Assembly (NCBI GenBank): GCA_021604365.1
Contig: BQIZ01000008.1
Span: 1 to 45,019, forward strand
Reading direction: 5' to 3'
DNA length: 45,019 nucleotides
DNA from: Nitrospirales bacterium
GTDB taxonomy: Bacteria; Nitrospirota; Nitrospiria; Nitrospirales; UBA8639
The translations under genes and the position numbers were made by a program. The notes beneath the pieces were generated by a model. That model saw only the letters and a program-made list of their open reading frames with translations. It ran no database searches and was not told the DNA's origin. This document shows, piece after piece, positions 1-11,222 of the stretch (position 1 is the first letter of the stretch; every line of letters begins with the position of its first letter).

Positions 1-177
1 TTTATCGATTCCGGGAGCGCGCCACCGGGAGAGCTGGATGGCATGGCTAAGAAAATTCCGGCAGGATATATTGGTCAGGTTGAGGATACCGTTCAAGCCG
101 TTCGTTTTTTCCTATCTGACGAAGCTCGATACGTGACGGGAACCAATCTACACGTGAGCGGCGGTTGGGGAGTCTGA
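1..177 (+). CDS. SDR family oxidoreductase, C-terminal fragment (5' end outside window)
   Basis: Frame 1 reads FIDSGSAPPGELDGMAKKIPAGYIGQVEDTVQAVRFFLSDEARYVTGTNLHVSGGWGV*, a typical SDR C-terminus (FL.S..a.yvTG..l.V.GG). Confidence 0.85.
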   Translation, partial: FIDSGSAPPGELDGMAKKIPAGYIGQVEDTVQAVRFFLSDEARYVTGTNLHVSGGWGV

Positions 178-228
178 ATCCATGAACCTGACATCAATGA
201 GTAGAAACAGGATTTTTAAATTTTTATC

Positions 229-957
229 CTAATGTCCTTCCTCTCGTCCCGCTTCTTGTTCGTACCCGGGTCCATGCTGTTCCAACCAGGTGATTCCAAA
301 AATCTCCCCAAAGTGATGGGCAATTTGCATCCGCACCCTGTGTGAATCTATTGGTGTCCCAAGGTTCTTTGCCATGGAAATCATGGGACAGCCTTCAATC
401 CCGCATGGTGATAAAAGAGTGAACGGTTGGAGATCGATGTTCACATTTAAGGCAAATCCGTGCATGGTCACCCCACGGGAAATTCGTACGCCGATTGAGG
501 CAATTTTTTCCATGCACGTGGCGGATGTTTTCACCCACACCCCCCGAAACGACTCATGACGACATCCGGGAATTCCCCATTCCGCTAACGTGCGAACCAG
601 GACTTCCTCCAATTGCTGGACATAGATTTTGGGACCAGGACAGAAATTTCGAAGCCGTAAAATCGGATATCCAATTATCTGTCCGGGGCCATGATAGGTC
701 ACAGATCCGCCTCGCCCGGTCTGATGACGGTGGATCCCCATGTGCTGCAGTTCGGTCCAGCGAGGCTCCCAATGTTCAGCCTTGGTTGTCCGTCCCAATG
801 TGATGACAGGTTCGTGTTCGGTCAAGACCAATGTGTCGGGCCGACGGTCCTCAAAACGTTGGGTAACCAGAGACTGTTGAAGCTCCAAGGCTTCCGCATA
901 CAGTAGCCGAGGAAACGTCAGCACCATTCCCGGTTGTCGAGAATCGAGGAGAGCCAT
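229..957 (-). CDS. lipB: Lipoyl(octanoyl) transferase
   Basis: LipB motifs: TLGRTTK..., GRGGSVTYHGPGQIIGYPIL, KIASIGVRISRGVTMHGFALNVN. Confidence 0.95.
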   Translation of the reverse strand: MALLDSRQPGMVLTFPRLLYAEALELQQSLVTQRFEDRRPDTLVLTEHEPVITLGRTTKAEHWEPRWTELQHMGIHRHQTGRGGSVTYHGPGQIIGYPILRLRNFCPGPKIYVQQLEEVLVRTLAEWGIPGCRHESFRGVWVKTSATCMEKIASIGVRISRGVTMHGFALNVNIDLQPFTLLSPCGIEGCPMISMAKNLGTPIDSHRVRMQIAHHFGEIFGITWLEQHGPGYEQEAGREEGH

Positions 958-968
958 AGGATGCGTTC

Positions 969-1373
969 TCAGGATGAAGAGGACCCTAAGGAGAGGCCTA
1001 GGACTTTCAGGATAGGAGGGGGGAGGCGTTTGATTTTGCCGTTGGTATCTACGGCCACAAGGGTTGCCGATCCTTCCACGACCAATCGTTTGCTGGTGCG
1101 ATCTTTGATGACATGGGAAAACGTGAGAGAAATTCGTCGATCCGCCGCTACCGTCGTCTCGACTAACAGGGTGTCTCCATAGGTGGCGGCGGATCGATAG
1201 GACAGTTCAGCGCGTATCACCCGAAATTCAGTTCCTTCTTGTATTAATGCGGAAATCGACAGGCCATGGCTTTCCAAGTAATGCGTTCGGGCCCGTTCAA
1301 AGTATTTTAGATAGTTGGCGTAGTAGACGACTCCTCCGCAATCTGTATCTTCATAATAGACCCGTACCTCCAT
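969..1373 (-). CDS. YbgC/FadM-type hotdog acyl-CoA thioesterase
   Basis: VRVYYEDTDCGGVVYYANYLKYFERARTHYLE is the classic 4HBT/YbgC signature. Confidence 0.93.
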   Translation of the reverse strand: MEVRVYYEDTDCGGVVYYANYLKYFERARTHYLESHGLSISALIQEGTEFRVIRAELSYRSAATYGDTLLVETTVAADRRISLTFSHVIKDRTSKRLVVEGSATLVAVDTNGKIKRLPPPILKVLGLSLGSSSS

Positions 1374-1391
1374 TCCGGCCGGTCCCCTCCC

Positions 1392-2654
1392 CTATACATT
1401 CATGACTGGAAATTCCGGAAGGTCGGTGGGAGCCACGCCACTTAATTTTATCACCAGGTCATAGAGCTGGTGGAAGCGTTCGGGTTTAATGGGTTCAAAT
1501 CCGTAACCCAGTAGCGCATGATCAGCAGCATCAAATAAGGATTTCATTTTAGACCAATCCGTAACAAAGCGTTGCCCCATGGGATCTCCAAGCGCAGCCA
1601 GCGCCTGAAATTGGGCCTGCAAAGGAAGGCGGTATTTCCCGTCAATTTCATTAAGGAATTGCCTGCGACAGGTTTCTCGCAAGTCCTCCGGGAGTTGTTC
1701 GAGGTTCACATCCCAACTTTTCAGGTGATACTGCGTATACAAACGGGATTGAGCAAAGGCTTCCAAGGCTCGAAGCAGGACGTGAGTGGCAACTTCAAGA
1801 TCCCGTCCGCGATCGCCACGACGTTTTGCCCATGCCAATAAGTCGAGAGCCACGGCCGGTTTAATATCTTTCGAATCCAGCACGATTCGTTCAAGGAATG
1901 TGAGGTTTGCTTTGAGGAGGTGAATGAGCCGATCCATGCCTGGAGGGCCGCCCCACACGGAGGCTAATTCCAAGGCTTTAATCCCGCCTTTTAACTTTTC
2001 CCAGGCAGGACGATACAGAAGTTGATCCCACAGGCCATAGCCCTGTGCCACATCGGCCAGAGCCCGATAGAAGGGCTTCAGCCCGCCGCTGATTCGATGT
2101 TCCAACGTGTGAAACGCTTTAACGGCCGCATCATAAGAGCCATGATTGAAGTGGGAACAAGTCTTGTGTCGCAAATGTGGCGCCTCTTCGTCCCAAGGAT
2201 TGGCAGAGGCTTCAGATTGCGACAACAGTTTGGTGATCTCTTCCACGGCCTGGTCAGCAGATGGAAAAGGACGGCCCGGAAACGACAACACTTTGGTGGA
2301 AAAGGGAAATCCTGTCAGCACCATGGCGGAAGCCATGCCAACGGTGGCGCTGGTGATATCAATCACCAGTTCCCCGGGTATCACGCTCCAGGTCGTTAAC
2401 AAAGGGCCAAGCCCCTGAGCTAGGGCCTTCTGGCATGCAGAAAAACTTTCAGGGGAAGGCGTGAAGATCCAGTCCCAACGCTGGGGCATGCGTGACAAGG
2501 CCGGAGGAATCTGAGATTCCACGACCTCTTTATGGGACTCGTGCAGGAAAAAACATACCATGTCAGGATTCAAGTGCCGAAGAATGGCGATGGCGGACGT
2601 AGGGTCGGCTTGAATGGCGAGTAGGAGTGCTTTGGTGGGCATATGGGCACTCAC
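1392..2654 (-). CDS. TIGR02710/Cas_02710-like CARF-HEPN protein (orphan)
   Basis: N-terminal Rossmann/CARF-like region with VIDITSATVGMASAM at the DxTGGTK position; FNHGSYDAAVKAF segment; C-terminal ADHALLGYGFEPI at the HEPN RNxSxLAHG position. Confidence 0.7.
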   Translation of the reverse strand: MSAHMPTKALLLAIQADPTSAIAILRHLNPDMVCFFLHESHKEVVESQIPPALSRMPQRWDWIFTPSPESFSACQKALAQGLGPLLTTWSVIPGELVIDITSATVGMASAMVLTGFPFSTKVLSFPGRPFPSADQAVEEITKLLSQSEASANPWDEEAPHLRHKTCSHFNHGSYDAAVKAFHTLEHRISGGLKPFYRALADVAQGYGLWDQLLYRPAWEKLKGGIKALELASVWGGPPGMDRLIHLLKANLTFLERIVLDSKDIKPAVALDLLAWAKRRGDRGRDLEVATHVLLRALEAFAQSRLYTQYHLKSWDVNLEQLPEDLRETCRRQFLNEIDGKYRLPLQAQFQALAALGDPMGQRFVTDWSKMKSLFDAADHALLGYGFEPIKPERFHQLYDLVIKLSGVAPTDLPEFPVMNV

Positions 2655-2790
2655 AATGGGTCGACTATATCATCGGTTGAGGAGCCCGGCAAGAAAACTG
2701 ATGTTGGATATTATGCTCTCAACGGGGAGTCCCGGGATTTCTCTTCACACAGTGTGAAATTTAGTTCCTATCCTGATAGAATCGGCCACG

Positions 2791-3372
2791 ATGAATGTTG
2801 ATGCGGTCATCCAGGCTTTTGAAATCAGTGCGGATGTTAAAAATGAATTTATCCGGACCCATGCGGAACGCGTTGTTGAAATCGGGCAATTGCTAATCCG
2901 CTCATTTCGTGAGGGCCGAAAGGTCTTGCTCTTTGGGAATGGTGGGAGTGCGACGGATGCCTCGCATCTCGCTGCGGAGTTTGTTGGTCGGTATCGACGC
3001 GATCGAGCTCCCCTTCCTGCACTGGCATTGGCCTGTGATATGGCTGCCATTACCTGTATTGCTAATGATTATGACTATACAGATATATTCTCCCGGCAAA
3101 TACAGGCGCATGGTCGCAAGGGGGATGTGGCCATTGCCATAAGCACCAGCGGGAACTCCCTGAACGTGATTCGTGGTGTGGAAACAGCCACGGACCGTGG
3201 CCTTGTCACCGTGGCTTGGACAGGCGCCACCGGGGGTAAAGTCGGAGATCTCGTCGATTATTGTTTTCGGGTCCCTTCTTCGGTCACGGCACGTATTCAG
3301 GAATGTCATATTACACTGGGTCACGTGTTGTGCGAATTTATTGAAGAGCGTCTTTTTGGTGACCAGGGCTAA
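2791..3372 (+). CDS. gmhA: SIS-domain D-sedoheptulose-7-phosphate isomerase
   Basis: LFGNGGSATDASHLAAEFVGRY and DVAIAISTSGNSLNVIRGVE motifs. Confidence 0.88.
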   Translation: MNVDAVIQAFEISADVKNEFIRTHAERVVEIGQLLIRSFREGRKVLLFGNGGSATDASHLAAEFVGRYRRDRAPLPALALACDMAAITCIANDYDYTDIFSRQIQAHGRKGDVAIAISTSGNSLNVIRGVETATDRGLVTVAWTGATGGKVGDLVDYCFRVPSSVTARIQECHITLGHVLCEFIEERLFGDQG

Positions 3373-3457
3373 ATCATTGCCGACCGGTACGTCTCCGAAG
3401 CTGAATCTCGCCCGGCTTCGCACCTACCCGCTTCAAACCCGTCATTCAAAAGTGAAA

Positions 3458-4336
3458 ATGGCGGATTTTGGTTCACCCTGGCAGCGTGCTGGTTCCTTTC
3501 ATGCCTTCCTTAAAACCTTACCGGATATTCTAGCAGGCAAAACCTTCAGGGCAGTGGTGGGAGCCATTGTTAATGCCCGACGATGTGGAAAACCGGTTAT
3601 TCTCGGCATGGGTGCCCATCCGACCAAGGTCGGTCTAAATCCCATTCTTGTGGACCTAATGCGTAAGGGTGTGATTACTGCTGTGGCCATGAATGGAGCC
3701 GTCATTATTCACGACTTTGAGATAGCCTATCTGGGGCAAACCTCGGAGGAGGTCGAAGCCGAAATTGATTCCGGACGATTTGGCATGGCAGAAGACACGG
3801 GACGCATTTTAAATGAGGCGATTGTGCAGGGCTGGCAACAGGGTTTGGGTATTGGAGAATCGGTCGGCCGGTATCTGTTGAAACATCCCCGGCAATTTCC
3901 ACATCGTCGAAAGAGTTTGCTGGCGGCCGGTGCGCAACTTGGTCTTCCTGTCACGGTGCATGTGGCGATCGGGACCGATATTATTCACATGCATCCCCAG
4001 GCAAACGGCGAAGCGATTGGTGGGGGCTCGTTATTGGATTTTCGCAAGCTGGCCGCAGTGGTATCGAAGATGGAAGGGGGCGTGTATATCAATTTGGGAT
4101 CAGCGGTCATGATGCCGGAAGTCTTTCTCAAAACCGTAACGTTGGGGCGGAATCTGGGACGGACTTTAAAACAGATCACGACGGTGAATATGGATTTTCT
4201 CCCGCATTACCGGCCGATGACCAATGTTGTCAAACGGCCAACGCAAAAAGGTGGAAAGGGTTATGCGCTGACCGGCCATCATGAATTGATGGTTCCGCTT
4301 TTGGCAGCAGCTGTGCTGGAGGCGCTTGGCAGGTGA
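3458..4336 (+). CDS. Deoxyhypusine synthase-like family protein
   Basis: MADFGSPWQRAGSFHAFLKTLPDILAGKTFRAVVGAIVNA..., NGAVIIHDFEIA, YINLGSAVMMPEVFLK. Start moved to ATG 3458 because the longer ORF overlaps the isomerase gene. Confidence 0.7.
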   Translation: MADFGSPWQRAGSFHAFLKTLPDILAGKTFRAVVGAIVNARRCGKPVILGMGAHPTKVGLNPILVDLMRKGVITAVAMNGAVIIHDFEIAYLGQTSEEVEAEIDSGRFGMAEDTGRILNEAIVQGWQQGLGIGESVGRYLLKHPRQFPHRRKSLLAAGAQLGLPVTVHVAIGTDIIHMHPQANGEAIGGGSLLDFRKLAAVVSKMEGGVYINLGSAVMMPEVFLKTVTLGRNLGRTLKQITTVNMDFLPHYRPMTNVVKRPTQKGGKGYALTGHHELMVPLLAAAVLEALGR

Positions 4337-4406
4337 GGAATTCTCAGGTGGCTGCGATTTTATTGACACGGGACAATCAGGTGCGGGCTTAAGGAGTAGA
4401 ACCCTC

Positions 4407-5816
4407 ATGAAAAAGAAAATTCTTATCGTCGATGATCATCCCGATATTGTCCTCATGCTTACAGACCGCTTAGAGGCTCTGGGTTATGACACGATATCCG
4501 CTGGAAATGGCCAGGAAGCCTTGGAAAAATATGAGCAGGACTTTCCTCACCTCATGTTGTTGGATTTAGAAATGCCACAAATGGCCGGCATGGAAGTGTT
4601 GAACCAATTAGCCAAAATGGGCGTGAAAAAGAATGGGGAGGCTGATTCTCCGGCATTTGGCGGAGGAGAGTGCCTTCCGTTGCCGGTCGTGGTCATGACG
4701 GCTCATGGCACAATTTCCAAAGCCGTTGAAGCTATGAAAGCCGGAGCATATGACTTTCTCACGAAGCCTATTGAGCTGGATCATCTGGCCATTGTCCTCA
4801 AAAAAGTCTTAACGCGGGAAGCCTTAGGGAGGCAGGTTGCCGCGTTGCGCACGGAAGTGGAAAGCCGGTATAGCCAAATTGTTGGGAATAGCTCTCAGGT
4901 GCATTCAATGGTGGAGTTGGCAAAACGGGCCGCCGAAGCTGATGCCACTGTGTTGCTGCTTGGAGAAAGCGGGACAGGGAAGGAGTTGTTTGCCCGATCA
5001 ATTCACCAATGGAGCGACCGGCGGGATATGCCCTTCAGTATCATCAATTGCGTGGCCCTCACGGAAACCCTTTTGGAGAACGAACTCTTTGGGCATGAAA
5101 AGGGGGCGTTTACCGGTGCAGACTCTCTCCAGAAAGGTAAACTCGAAGCAGCGGATGGGGGGACCGTTTTCCTGGATGAAATTGGCGATATGCCGTTGGG
5201 CCTTCAGGCTAAATTACTCCGGGTGCTTCAGGATCATGAGTTTCCCAGGGTAGGTGGAACGCGATTGGTCCACGTCAACATTCGGGTGATTGCGGCCACC
5301 AACAAGGATCTGAAGCGAGCGGTTAAAGAGAGGACCTTTCGGGAAGACCTGTATTTCCGGCTGAATGTCGTGAACTTGTTATTACCACCATTGCGGGATC
5401 GTCCCGAAGATATCATTCCTCTTGCCGAACATTTTTTAGCTCGCCATATGCAGGAAATGAAAAAACGGAAGCGGAGTTTTTCCAAGTCTGCCATCAAAAC
5501 GATGCGATGTTACGCTTGGCCAGGCAACATCCGGGAACTGGACAATGCTATTGCTCGAGCCGTGGTCTTGGGAGTAGAGGAAGAAATTTCACCGGACCTC
5601 TTGGGATTGGGGGGAGGGAAAGACGACCTCGATGAGATTGACAACCTCCCCTACCATGAATCTCTTGACCGGTTCGGTACCCGTATTCTGGAGCAGGCCA
5701 TGCGTCGAAGCAATTGGAGCCAAACCAAAGCCTCAGAACTTCTGGGACTTCAACGCACCTACCTTTCACGTCTCCTCAAACAGAAAGGCATTCAACAGGG
5801 GACTGAGAATTCCTGA
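4407..5816 (+). CDS. Sigma-54-dependent NtrC-type response regulator (REC-AAA+-Fis HTH)
   Basis: REC domain [42 protein letters not shown]-terminal Fis-like HTH. ATG at 4407 preceded by AAGGAG. Confidence 0.95.
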   Translation: MKKKILIVDDHPDIVLMLTDRLEALGYDTISAGNGQEALEKYEQDFPHLMLLDLEMPQMAGMEVLNQLAKMGVKKNGEADSPAFGGGECLPLPVVVMTAHGTISKAVEAMKAGAYDFLTKPIELDHLAIVLKKVLTREALGRQVAALRTEVESRYSQIVGNSSQVHSMVELAKRAAEADATVLLLGESGTGKELFARSIHQWSDRRDMPFSIINCVALTETLLENELFGHEKGAFTGADSLQKGKLEAADGGTVFLDEIGDMPLGLQAKLLRVLQDHEFPRVGGTRLVHVNIRVIAATNKDLKRAVKERTFREDLYFRLNVVNLLLPPLRDRPEDIIPLAEHFLARHMQEMKKRKRSFSKSAIKTMRCYAWPGNIRELDNAIARAVVLGVEEEISPDLLGLGGGKDDLDEIDNLPYHESLDRFGTRILEQAMRRSNWSQTKASELLGLQRTYLSRLLKQKGIQQGTENS

Positions 5817-6131
5817 TCATTTTGGGATTTCGGGGAACTGGGAAAAGACTTACCAAGGTTCAAACGGACCAATGGTAAACAGGTAAAGGAGAAAGAGGAT
5901 CTATTGCCTGTTTGTGATCGGTCCGAATGCTGACCCTGGAATTTCCTCAGCTAAACTAAATAGTCCCTCATGCTTTTTGGCTCCTTTCTGAGTAGTCGTA
6001 TTCAATTTCTCGGATTTGCTATCTTTTTTCTTCCGAGAGATGCTCGGTCATGGGAGCTTCGCGAAGGGGCTGCATGGTTTCTGCCACAGCCGGGTACGAG
6101 TGTTATGAAAATCTTGGTGCCGAACAAATGT

Positions 6132-7022
6132 TTAGCCCTCATCTGATTTCTCCCCTGCAGGACGGGTCACCGCGCAGGTGAATTCCTGGCCTTGAAAATT
6201 GAGCAGGTACACTGAAATCTCAATCGGGAACTCCTGGCCATTTTTGGTGCGGTGGATCGATGGGTAGGATAAGGGGTGACCCTTCCGCAAGCTTTCCAGG
6301 TGTTGTTGGAATTTTTCATTGTCATGGTAGGGGGCAATGTCGGGAATACGAAGGGTTTTGAGTTCCTCCGATGTATATCCTAAGGCGTGGCAAGCCGCCT
6401 GATTGGCAAAACGTAAGCGTTTATCCGAATCTGCCACCATGATCCCATTGGGTACATGATCAAACGCGAATTGCATCAGTTGAGCGTACTCTGCCAGTCG
6501 TTCATATGCGCTGAGGTTCAATGGTTGCTGTGTGGCCCCCTCAAGGGAAGCCCCGGTTGAGCTTGGTTGAAGAAGTGAGGGAAAGGTGGTCATTGGAATC
6601 GTGGGTGCGGAAGAGCCTTGCCATCCGGCGATGGCTATGTTTCGTGCCAAACAGGCTCGATGAATGGCAGATTTAACTTCCTGCCGTTGGTACGGTTTGG
6701 TGAGGTAGGCGAAGGCTTTATCGAGGATGTCGGGGTTGGCAGTCTTTCGTAAGGAGGTAAAGGCGGTCAACAGGATCACGGGCAAATGTGGGTGCGTTTG
6801 AGAGAGTTCGTTAAGAACTTCAATGCCATCCCGGTCTGGAAGTCCGACATCGAGGAGCACGACCTCATACGATGAGGTCGTACTTTTTTGTAGGGCTGCC
6901 CCTCCCGTCTCTACAGGGTCTACCTCAAAACCCTCCTGGCGAAGATAATCAGAGAGGGCAAGAAGAATGTCAGTGTCGTCATCCACGAGCAAAACTCGCG
7001 GCTTCGTGGACAAAGGTGACAT
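6132..7022 (-). CDS. Response regulator receiver + PAS domain protein
   Basis: VLLVDDDTDILLALSD...VVLLDVGLPDRDG...; C-terminal PAS (AFDHVPNGIMVADSDKRLRFANQAACHALGY). Confidence 0.9.
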   Translation of the reverse strand: MSPLSTKPRVLLVDDDTDILLALSDYLRQEGFEVDPVETGGAALQKSTTSSYEVVLLDVGLPDRDGIEVLNELSQTHPHLPVILLTAFTSLRKTANPDILDKAFAYLTKPYQRQEVKSAIHRACLARNIAIAGWQGSSAPTIPMTTFPSLLQPSSTGASLEGATQQPLNLSAYERLAEYAQLMQFAFDHVPNGIMVADSDKRLRFANQAACHALGYTSEELKTLRIPDIAPYHDNEKFQQHLESLRKGHPLSYPSIHRTKNGQEFPIEISVYLLNFQGQEFTCAVTRPAGEKSDEG

Positions 7023-7251
7023 CTTTTCTTTCAGGCGATCCAGAACCTTGTGGAATTTGTAAACCAGAGGTCACCTAGAAATGTTTCTACGGCCCTCCAG
7101 CAATTCTAGAGGAAAATATCTGCAATTTGCAGGCTTATATAAACAGGTGTTATATCCAAGGAGAGGAAACTGTCAAAATAAAAAAATGTATCCATTTAGA
7201 TAACTGTTGTATCTATACGGATACATTTTTGACAGATTTCAATTCTGATTA

Positions 7252-9579
7252 CTAGGAAATTGGGGTCGATGTTGTGACGGGTAAAATAACACAGAAGCGA
7301 CTGCCCTCTCCTGGCGTACTCTCCACCCAAATCGATCCGCCGTGCAGCTCGACTAAACTCTTGGTAATAGCCAGGCCGAGGCCGGCTCCTCGACTTTTCA
7401 TTTCAGACGATTGCCCACGGTAAAACCGTTCAAAAACCGTCTGTTGTTCCTCAAGAGGAATGCCGCAACCGTTATCAATGACACAGGTTTGAAGCATGCC
7501 GTCTTCCCGCTGCTTCACTTCCACGGTCACAGTTCCGGAAGATTCCGTAAATTTGAGAGCATTATTGATGAGGTTGGTAAAAATCTGAATGAGTTTATCC
7601 CGATCGCCTTGGATGAATCCGATTAGAGGGGAAATGTGGGCTTCGAGAATGAGAGACCGTTCCTGCGCCATAGGTTGTAATGTTTCCACGACCTCTCTTA
7701 CGAGGCTGCCCAAGTTGACGGCACTCCGGTGCAAGTCCATGCGGCCGGCTTCGATGCGGGAAAGGTCCAAAAGATCATTAATCATTCGAGTGAGTCGTTC
7801 GATATTATATCTCATTCGTTCGAGATAGAAGGATTGTCGGTCATTCAGATCCCCGACTAAGCCATCCAACATATTTTCCACCAACCCTTTGATAGAGGTC
7901 ATCGGAGTTCGAAGTTCATGTGAGACAATCGAAACGAAGGAGGATTTCAACCGGTCTAATTCCTGAAGTCGTTCATTGGCCGACTGCAGGTCTTGCGTGC
8001 GTTCTTTGACCCGTTCTTCGAGAGTTTGAGCGAGTTTTTCGACTTCTTCATAGGTTTGGGCGTTGTCGATGGCCACAGCCACGTGAGTGGCTATGGTCAA
8101 AAGCAAATCCAGATCTTCCTGCGTGCAGCGTTGGTTCCCGCGATCGGCTCCCAGATATCCCAGCACGCGTTGATGACTTAGCAGCGGTGCGCACACAAAA
8201 GAGATCACTTCCATTTGTCGACAGATTGGAAGGAGGAGAGGGCTCAACTGATGGGCTATTTCGTCCAGATCGTATGCCAGGACCGGACGTCCATGGATTA
8301 AAAGGGTTTCATCTATGCTTCCTGGCGTAATGGGAAATTCAAGGTCTCGAATTTGCGTCTCCAATTCCGGAGGTACCCCGGACACATCTGAGATCATGCA
8401 CTTGGTGCTTCCAGGATTCTGGAGAATCAGGATCATACGTTGGAATCCCAGATTTTTTCGAAGAAGCTTCAGGACAGTGGAAAACAGTTTTTGAATATCT
8501 AATGTCGAGGTGATCACAATTCCGGTCTGGTGCAAGGTACTGAGTTGTGTGACCTGTTTCGTGATGGTGTGAACATAATGGGAGATGGCTTCTTCACGTA
8601 GTTGGAGGGCTCGTGCCATTCGATCGATGCTGGTGGTGAGTTGTCCTACTTCATCCTGGGTGTCAGCGGTAACCGTCACGGCCAGATCCCCCTCAGCGAT
8701 TTTTTGAGAGGCTTCCACCAAACGCTGAAGGGGCGTAACGATGCGATTGGCTAACAGAATTGTGAGAAGAATGCCCACGAGGATGATTCCCACGGTGAGG
8801 AGACCGATGTGCCATACCGTTCGGTTGAGGGATTGTTGCATGTGTGCGGTGCTGAGGCCGATTTGGATGATGCCGATGATGCCGGACGGTTGGGGGGGAA
8901 TTGTCAGACGGTCTTGAAGGTTTTCTGACAACAGCAGTTCCATTGTGGAGAGCCGCCTATCTTGCCGGTAGACCGGAAGGGCGAAATCATAAATGGTTTC
9001 TGATCCGACTCTGAATCCTTCTGCACCCTTACGTTCTGCGGACCTATCAGGGAGAAGTCCTTCCTTGAGCGGTGAGGTATGTAAGACTGTCAAAAGCGGC
9101 TCAATAATGAAATGTTTTGGAGCTGATGTGATCAGATTCTCTGTGAGGGAATCATCCGGGAATAAGGGATGCGTTTCGTCACGAGTGAGTTTCGTCGTAT
9201 TCACTAACTTTCCTTTTGATTTCCCGACTAGCACGTTACCGTCCTGGTCGCGTGCGATGGCGTAGACGACTTCGGGAGCCGATAACGCGCCCTCTAACAT
9301 CGTCTCCAGATAGTGTGTATCTTGAATAATGATTCGATTGACGCTGACATTGTTCAGTGTTTTAACCAGTATCGTTCCTATTTTGATTATCGCACCTTTC
9401 ATGACCTCGGCTTCCTGCTGAATGAGGTATCCACTGAGGCTTGAGCAGGCAAGAACGATGATCAGACTGACAAACAAGGAAAACTTCGCTCGTAAGGTGA
9501 GAAATCCCTGCGGTATTCCGGTGGGTTCAGTTGGGAGAGGCGATGGTGGTAAGCTGAGTTGGGGATTAAAATTGCTCAT
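7252..9579 (-). CDS. Membrane sensor histidine kinase (HAMP, GAF, HisKA, HATPase_c)
   Basis: TM near N-terminus, HAMP linker, GAF-like region, [19 protein letters not shown]-box, [19 protein letters not shown]-box. Confidence 0.95.
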   Translation of the reverse strand: MSNFNPQLSLPPSPLPTEPTGIPQGFLTLRAKFSLFVSLIIVLACSSLSGYLIQQEAEVMKGAIIKIGTILVKTLNNVSVNRIIIQDTHYLETMLEGALSAPEVVYAIARDQDGNVLVGKSKGKLVNTTKLTRDETHPLFPDDSLTENLITSAPKHFIIEPLLTVLHTSPLKEGLLPDRSAERKGAEGFRVGSETIYDFALPVYRQDRRLSTMELLLSENLQDRLTIPPQPSGIIGIIQIGLSTAHMQQSLNRTVWHIGLLTVGIILVGILLTILLANRIVTPLQRLVEASQKIAEGDLAVTVTADTQDEVGQLTTSIDRMARALQLREEAISHYVHTITKQVTQLSTLHQTGIVITSTLDIQKLFSTVLKLLRKNLGFQRMILILQNPGSTKCMISDVSGVPPELETQIRDLEFPITPGSIDETLLIHGRPVLAYDLDEIAHQLSPLLLPICRQMEVISFVCAPLLSHQRVLGYLGADRGNQRCTQEDLDLLLTIATHVAVAIDNAQTYEEVEKLAQTLEERVKERTQDLQSANERLQELDRLKSSFVSIVSHELRTPMTSIKGLVENMLDGLVGDLNDRQSFYLERMRYNIERLTRMINDLLDLSRIEAGRMDLHRSAVNLGSLVREVVETLQPMAQERSLILEAHISPLIGFIQGDRDKLIQIFTNLINNALKFTESSGTVTVEVKQREDGMLQTCVIDNGCGIPLEEQQTVFERFYRGQSSEMKSRGAGLGLAITKSLVELHGGSIWVESTPGEGSRFCVILPVTTSTPIS

Positions 9580-10528
9580 CGAATTGCCTCAGGACGTCTG
9601 GAGTGAGAGAAAAACTTAAATACCTCGCGGACTTCTGATTGATGGATTGATGGACGCGTTTGGGAGGGATAATCGTTCCCAATAGTGATGAAGCCGTTTG
9701 TCCGGCCAGCTGTTGGGTAAGCTGGGCGGCCTGTTTGCCAATGTCCACATAATGAAAATATGCGCCGACAACTGCGCCGCTACGCACTAATCCGGCGGAA
9801 AAACCCACGACGGGAATCTTGGCTTCCAAGGTTGTACTCAACAGAAAGTCCAGAGTGTTTTCAGTGAGAACGGTGCTGTCTGGTAGCAGCCACAAGGCGT
9901 CGATGTGGCCTTTGAGGACATTGATTGCGGAAGTGACATCTTGTTCTTGATGTACTTCTTCGGAGACGATCTTGATGCCCAATGCCTTGGCGTCACGGAG
10001 CAGTTGACTATGCATTTCGTTTGTTTTTTGCGGATCGAAAAGCACTCCTATGCGTGAAACCTTGGGTGCCAAAGTGTGTAGAGACTTTAGGTGTTGTCGA
10101 AAAGGGACATCCAGGGAGAGACCGACCATGTTGGCGGTCGGCAAGCCATATTTTTCCGGATCAAGAACCAAACAAAATATGACGGGGATATCCAGAATTT
10201 CGAGTTTGGCAGCCAGAGCCGCTTTTAATCCCACGGCCAGCACGACCTTGGCATTAGATGCGCGAATACGCCGCGAAAGAATGCGGCCTTTTGCCAGGTC
10301 CCCCTGGAGGTCGTATTCCCCAGTCACGTGAAAAGAGGGAGGGAGAGCCGATGTATAAGCGGAAATGGCTTCAGAATAGGCGTTGATGTCTGCCGACTTC
10401 AGAATGACGACTTCCTCGGCAACGGAGATATTGTACAGATTAAGGAAAATTCCCACACACAAGCTCACCTGGATAAGCGTCATCCAATGCGGTGATCGGT
10501 GGGATATATCCCTTGAATTGTTCATCAT
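9566..10528 (-). CDS. ABC transporter substrate-binding-like protein (PF04392 type), operonic with the downstream kinase
   Basis: N-terminal signal segment; IPVIFCLVLDPEKYGLP, RIGVLFDPQKTNEMHSQLL; overlaps the kinase start. Confidence 0.8.
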   Translation of the reverse strand: MMNNSRDISHRSPHWMTLIQVSLCVGIFLNLYNISVAEEVVILKSADINAYSEAISAYTSALPPSFHVTGEYDLQGDLAKGRILSRRIRASNAKVVLAVGLKAALAAKLEILDIPVIFCLVLDPEKYGLPTANMVGLSLDVPFRQHLKSLHTLAPKVSRIGVLFDPQKTNEMHSQLLRDAKALGIKIVSEEVHQEQDVTSAINVLKGHIDALWLLPDSTVLTENTLDFLLSTTLEAKIPVVGFSAGLVRSGAVVGAYFHYVDIGKQAAQLTQQLAGQTASSLLGTIIPPKRVHQSINQKSARYLSFSLTPDVLRQFDEQF

Positions 10529-10880
10529 GTCTCAGCGACGATTATGAGGTAGTTCGTTCTAGATTTACCTTATTTTCGCTCGGATTTTGTGTGGTTGAGG
10601 CAAAAACGCACCTTTCCCTTGGGATTTTTACCCAAATATTGGGATGAAGCAAGGATAGTACCGAGGGAAACTAGCCAATAATAATGAAAAATTTTTAAGT
10701 TGGATTTGAGCAGGAATTTAAGGGGATGATGGCATATGTAGAGGGGGAAGAGTGAATTCGCCTAGGACCGTCCGTCAGATGGAATGGGAAGCCCTCTTCC
10801 GAATATTGTATTGTAAAGTGCGGCGTTCCCAGATATTCGGAAGACAACACTTGCCCAGAAAGACTGTGCCTGTGAGAACT

Positions 10881-11222
10881 CTAGGGTAAGCGATGCCAAT
10901 CGTATTCTGAAACAAACTGAGCGGTAAGTGAGCGAATCATTCTGGATTCTGCCGTTTCTTGAATTTTGGGAGTTTGATAATGCGGTTGCCAGCCGCAATT
11001 CAGGCAACGGACCACGGTTTCATTCGAAGTTTCTCCACCCTCTTGGTGCACCAGGCCTTGGCATTTCGGACATTGAGAAAGTGTGTCGGCAATGTAGGTT
11101 GGTGGATCGGGTCTGAGTGAATCCAAATGCATGCGAGTATGGCGGCGGCGAATTTTTCTGAGTGTGCTATCCGGGTTATTCGCGGATGAATTGGTCATTT
11201 GTTGCAGAGTGGATTTCATCAT
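10881..11222 (-). CDS. Small zinc-ribbon protein of unknown function
   Basis: CPKCQGLVHQEGGETSNETVVRCLNCGW: two Cys pairs. Confidence 0.55.
   Translation of the reverse strand: MMKSTLQQMTNSSANNPDSTLRKIRRRHTRMHLDSLRPDPPTYIADTLSQCPKCQGLVHQEGGETSNETVVRCLNCGWQPHYQTPKIQETAESRMIRSLTAQFVSEYDWHRLP

Noticed and set aside
554-906. Several small overlapping ORFs opposite lipB
   Set aside because: Shadow ORFs in high-GC coding DNA; no family signal or RBS.
1392-2654. CRISPR array or cas operon near the CARF gene
   Set aside because: No regularly spaced repeats or other cas-like genes were seen anywhere in the window; the CARF gene appears isolated.
3173-3457. Extended N-terminus of the deoxyhypusine synthase-like ORF
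   Set aside because: Overlaps the isomerase gene in another frame; family-like sequence begins near ATG 3458.
7023-7190. Sigma-54 -24/-12 promoter upstream of the RR-PAS gene 6132-7022
   Set aside because: No GG-N10-GC element with proper context was found; a sigma-70-like TTGACA/TATAAC fits better.
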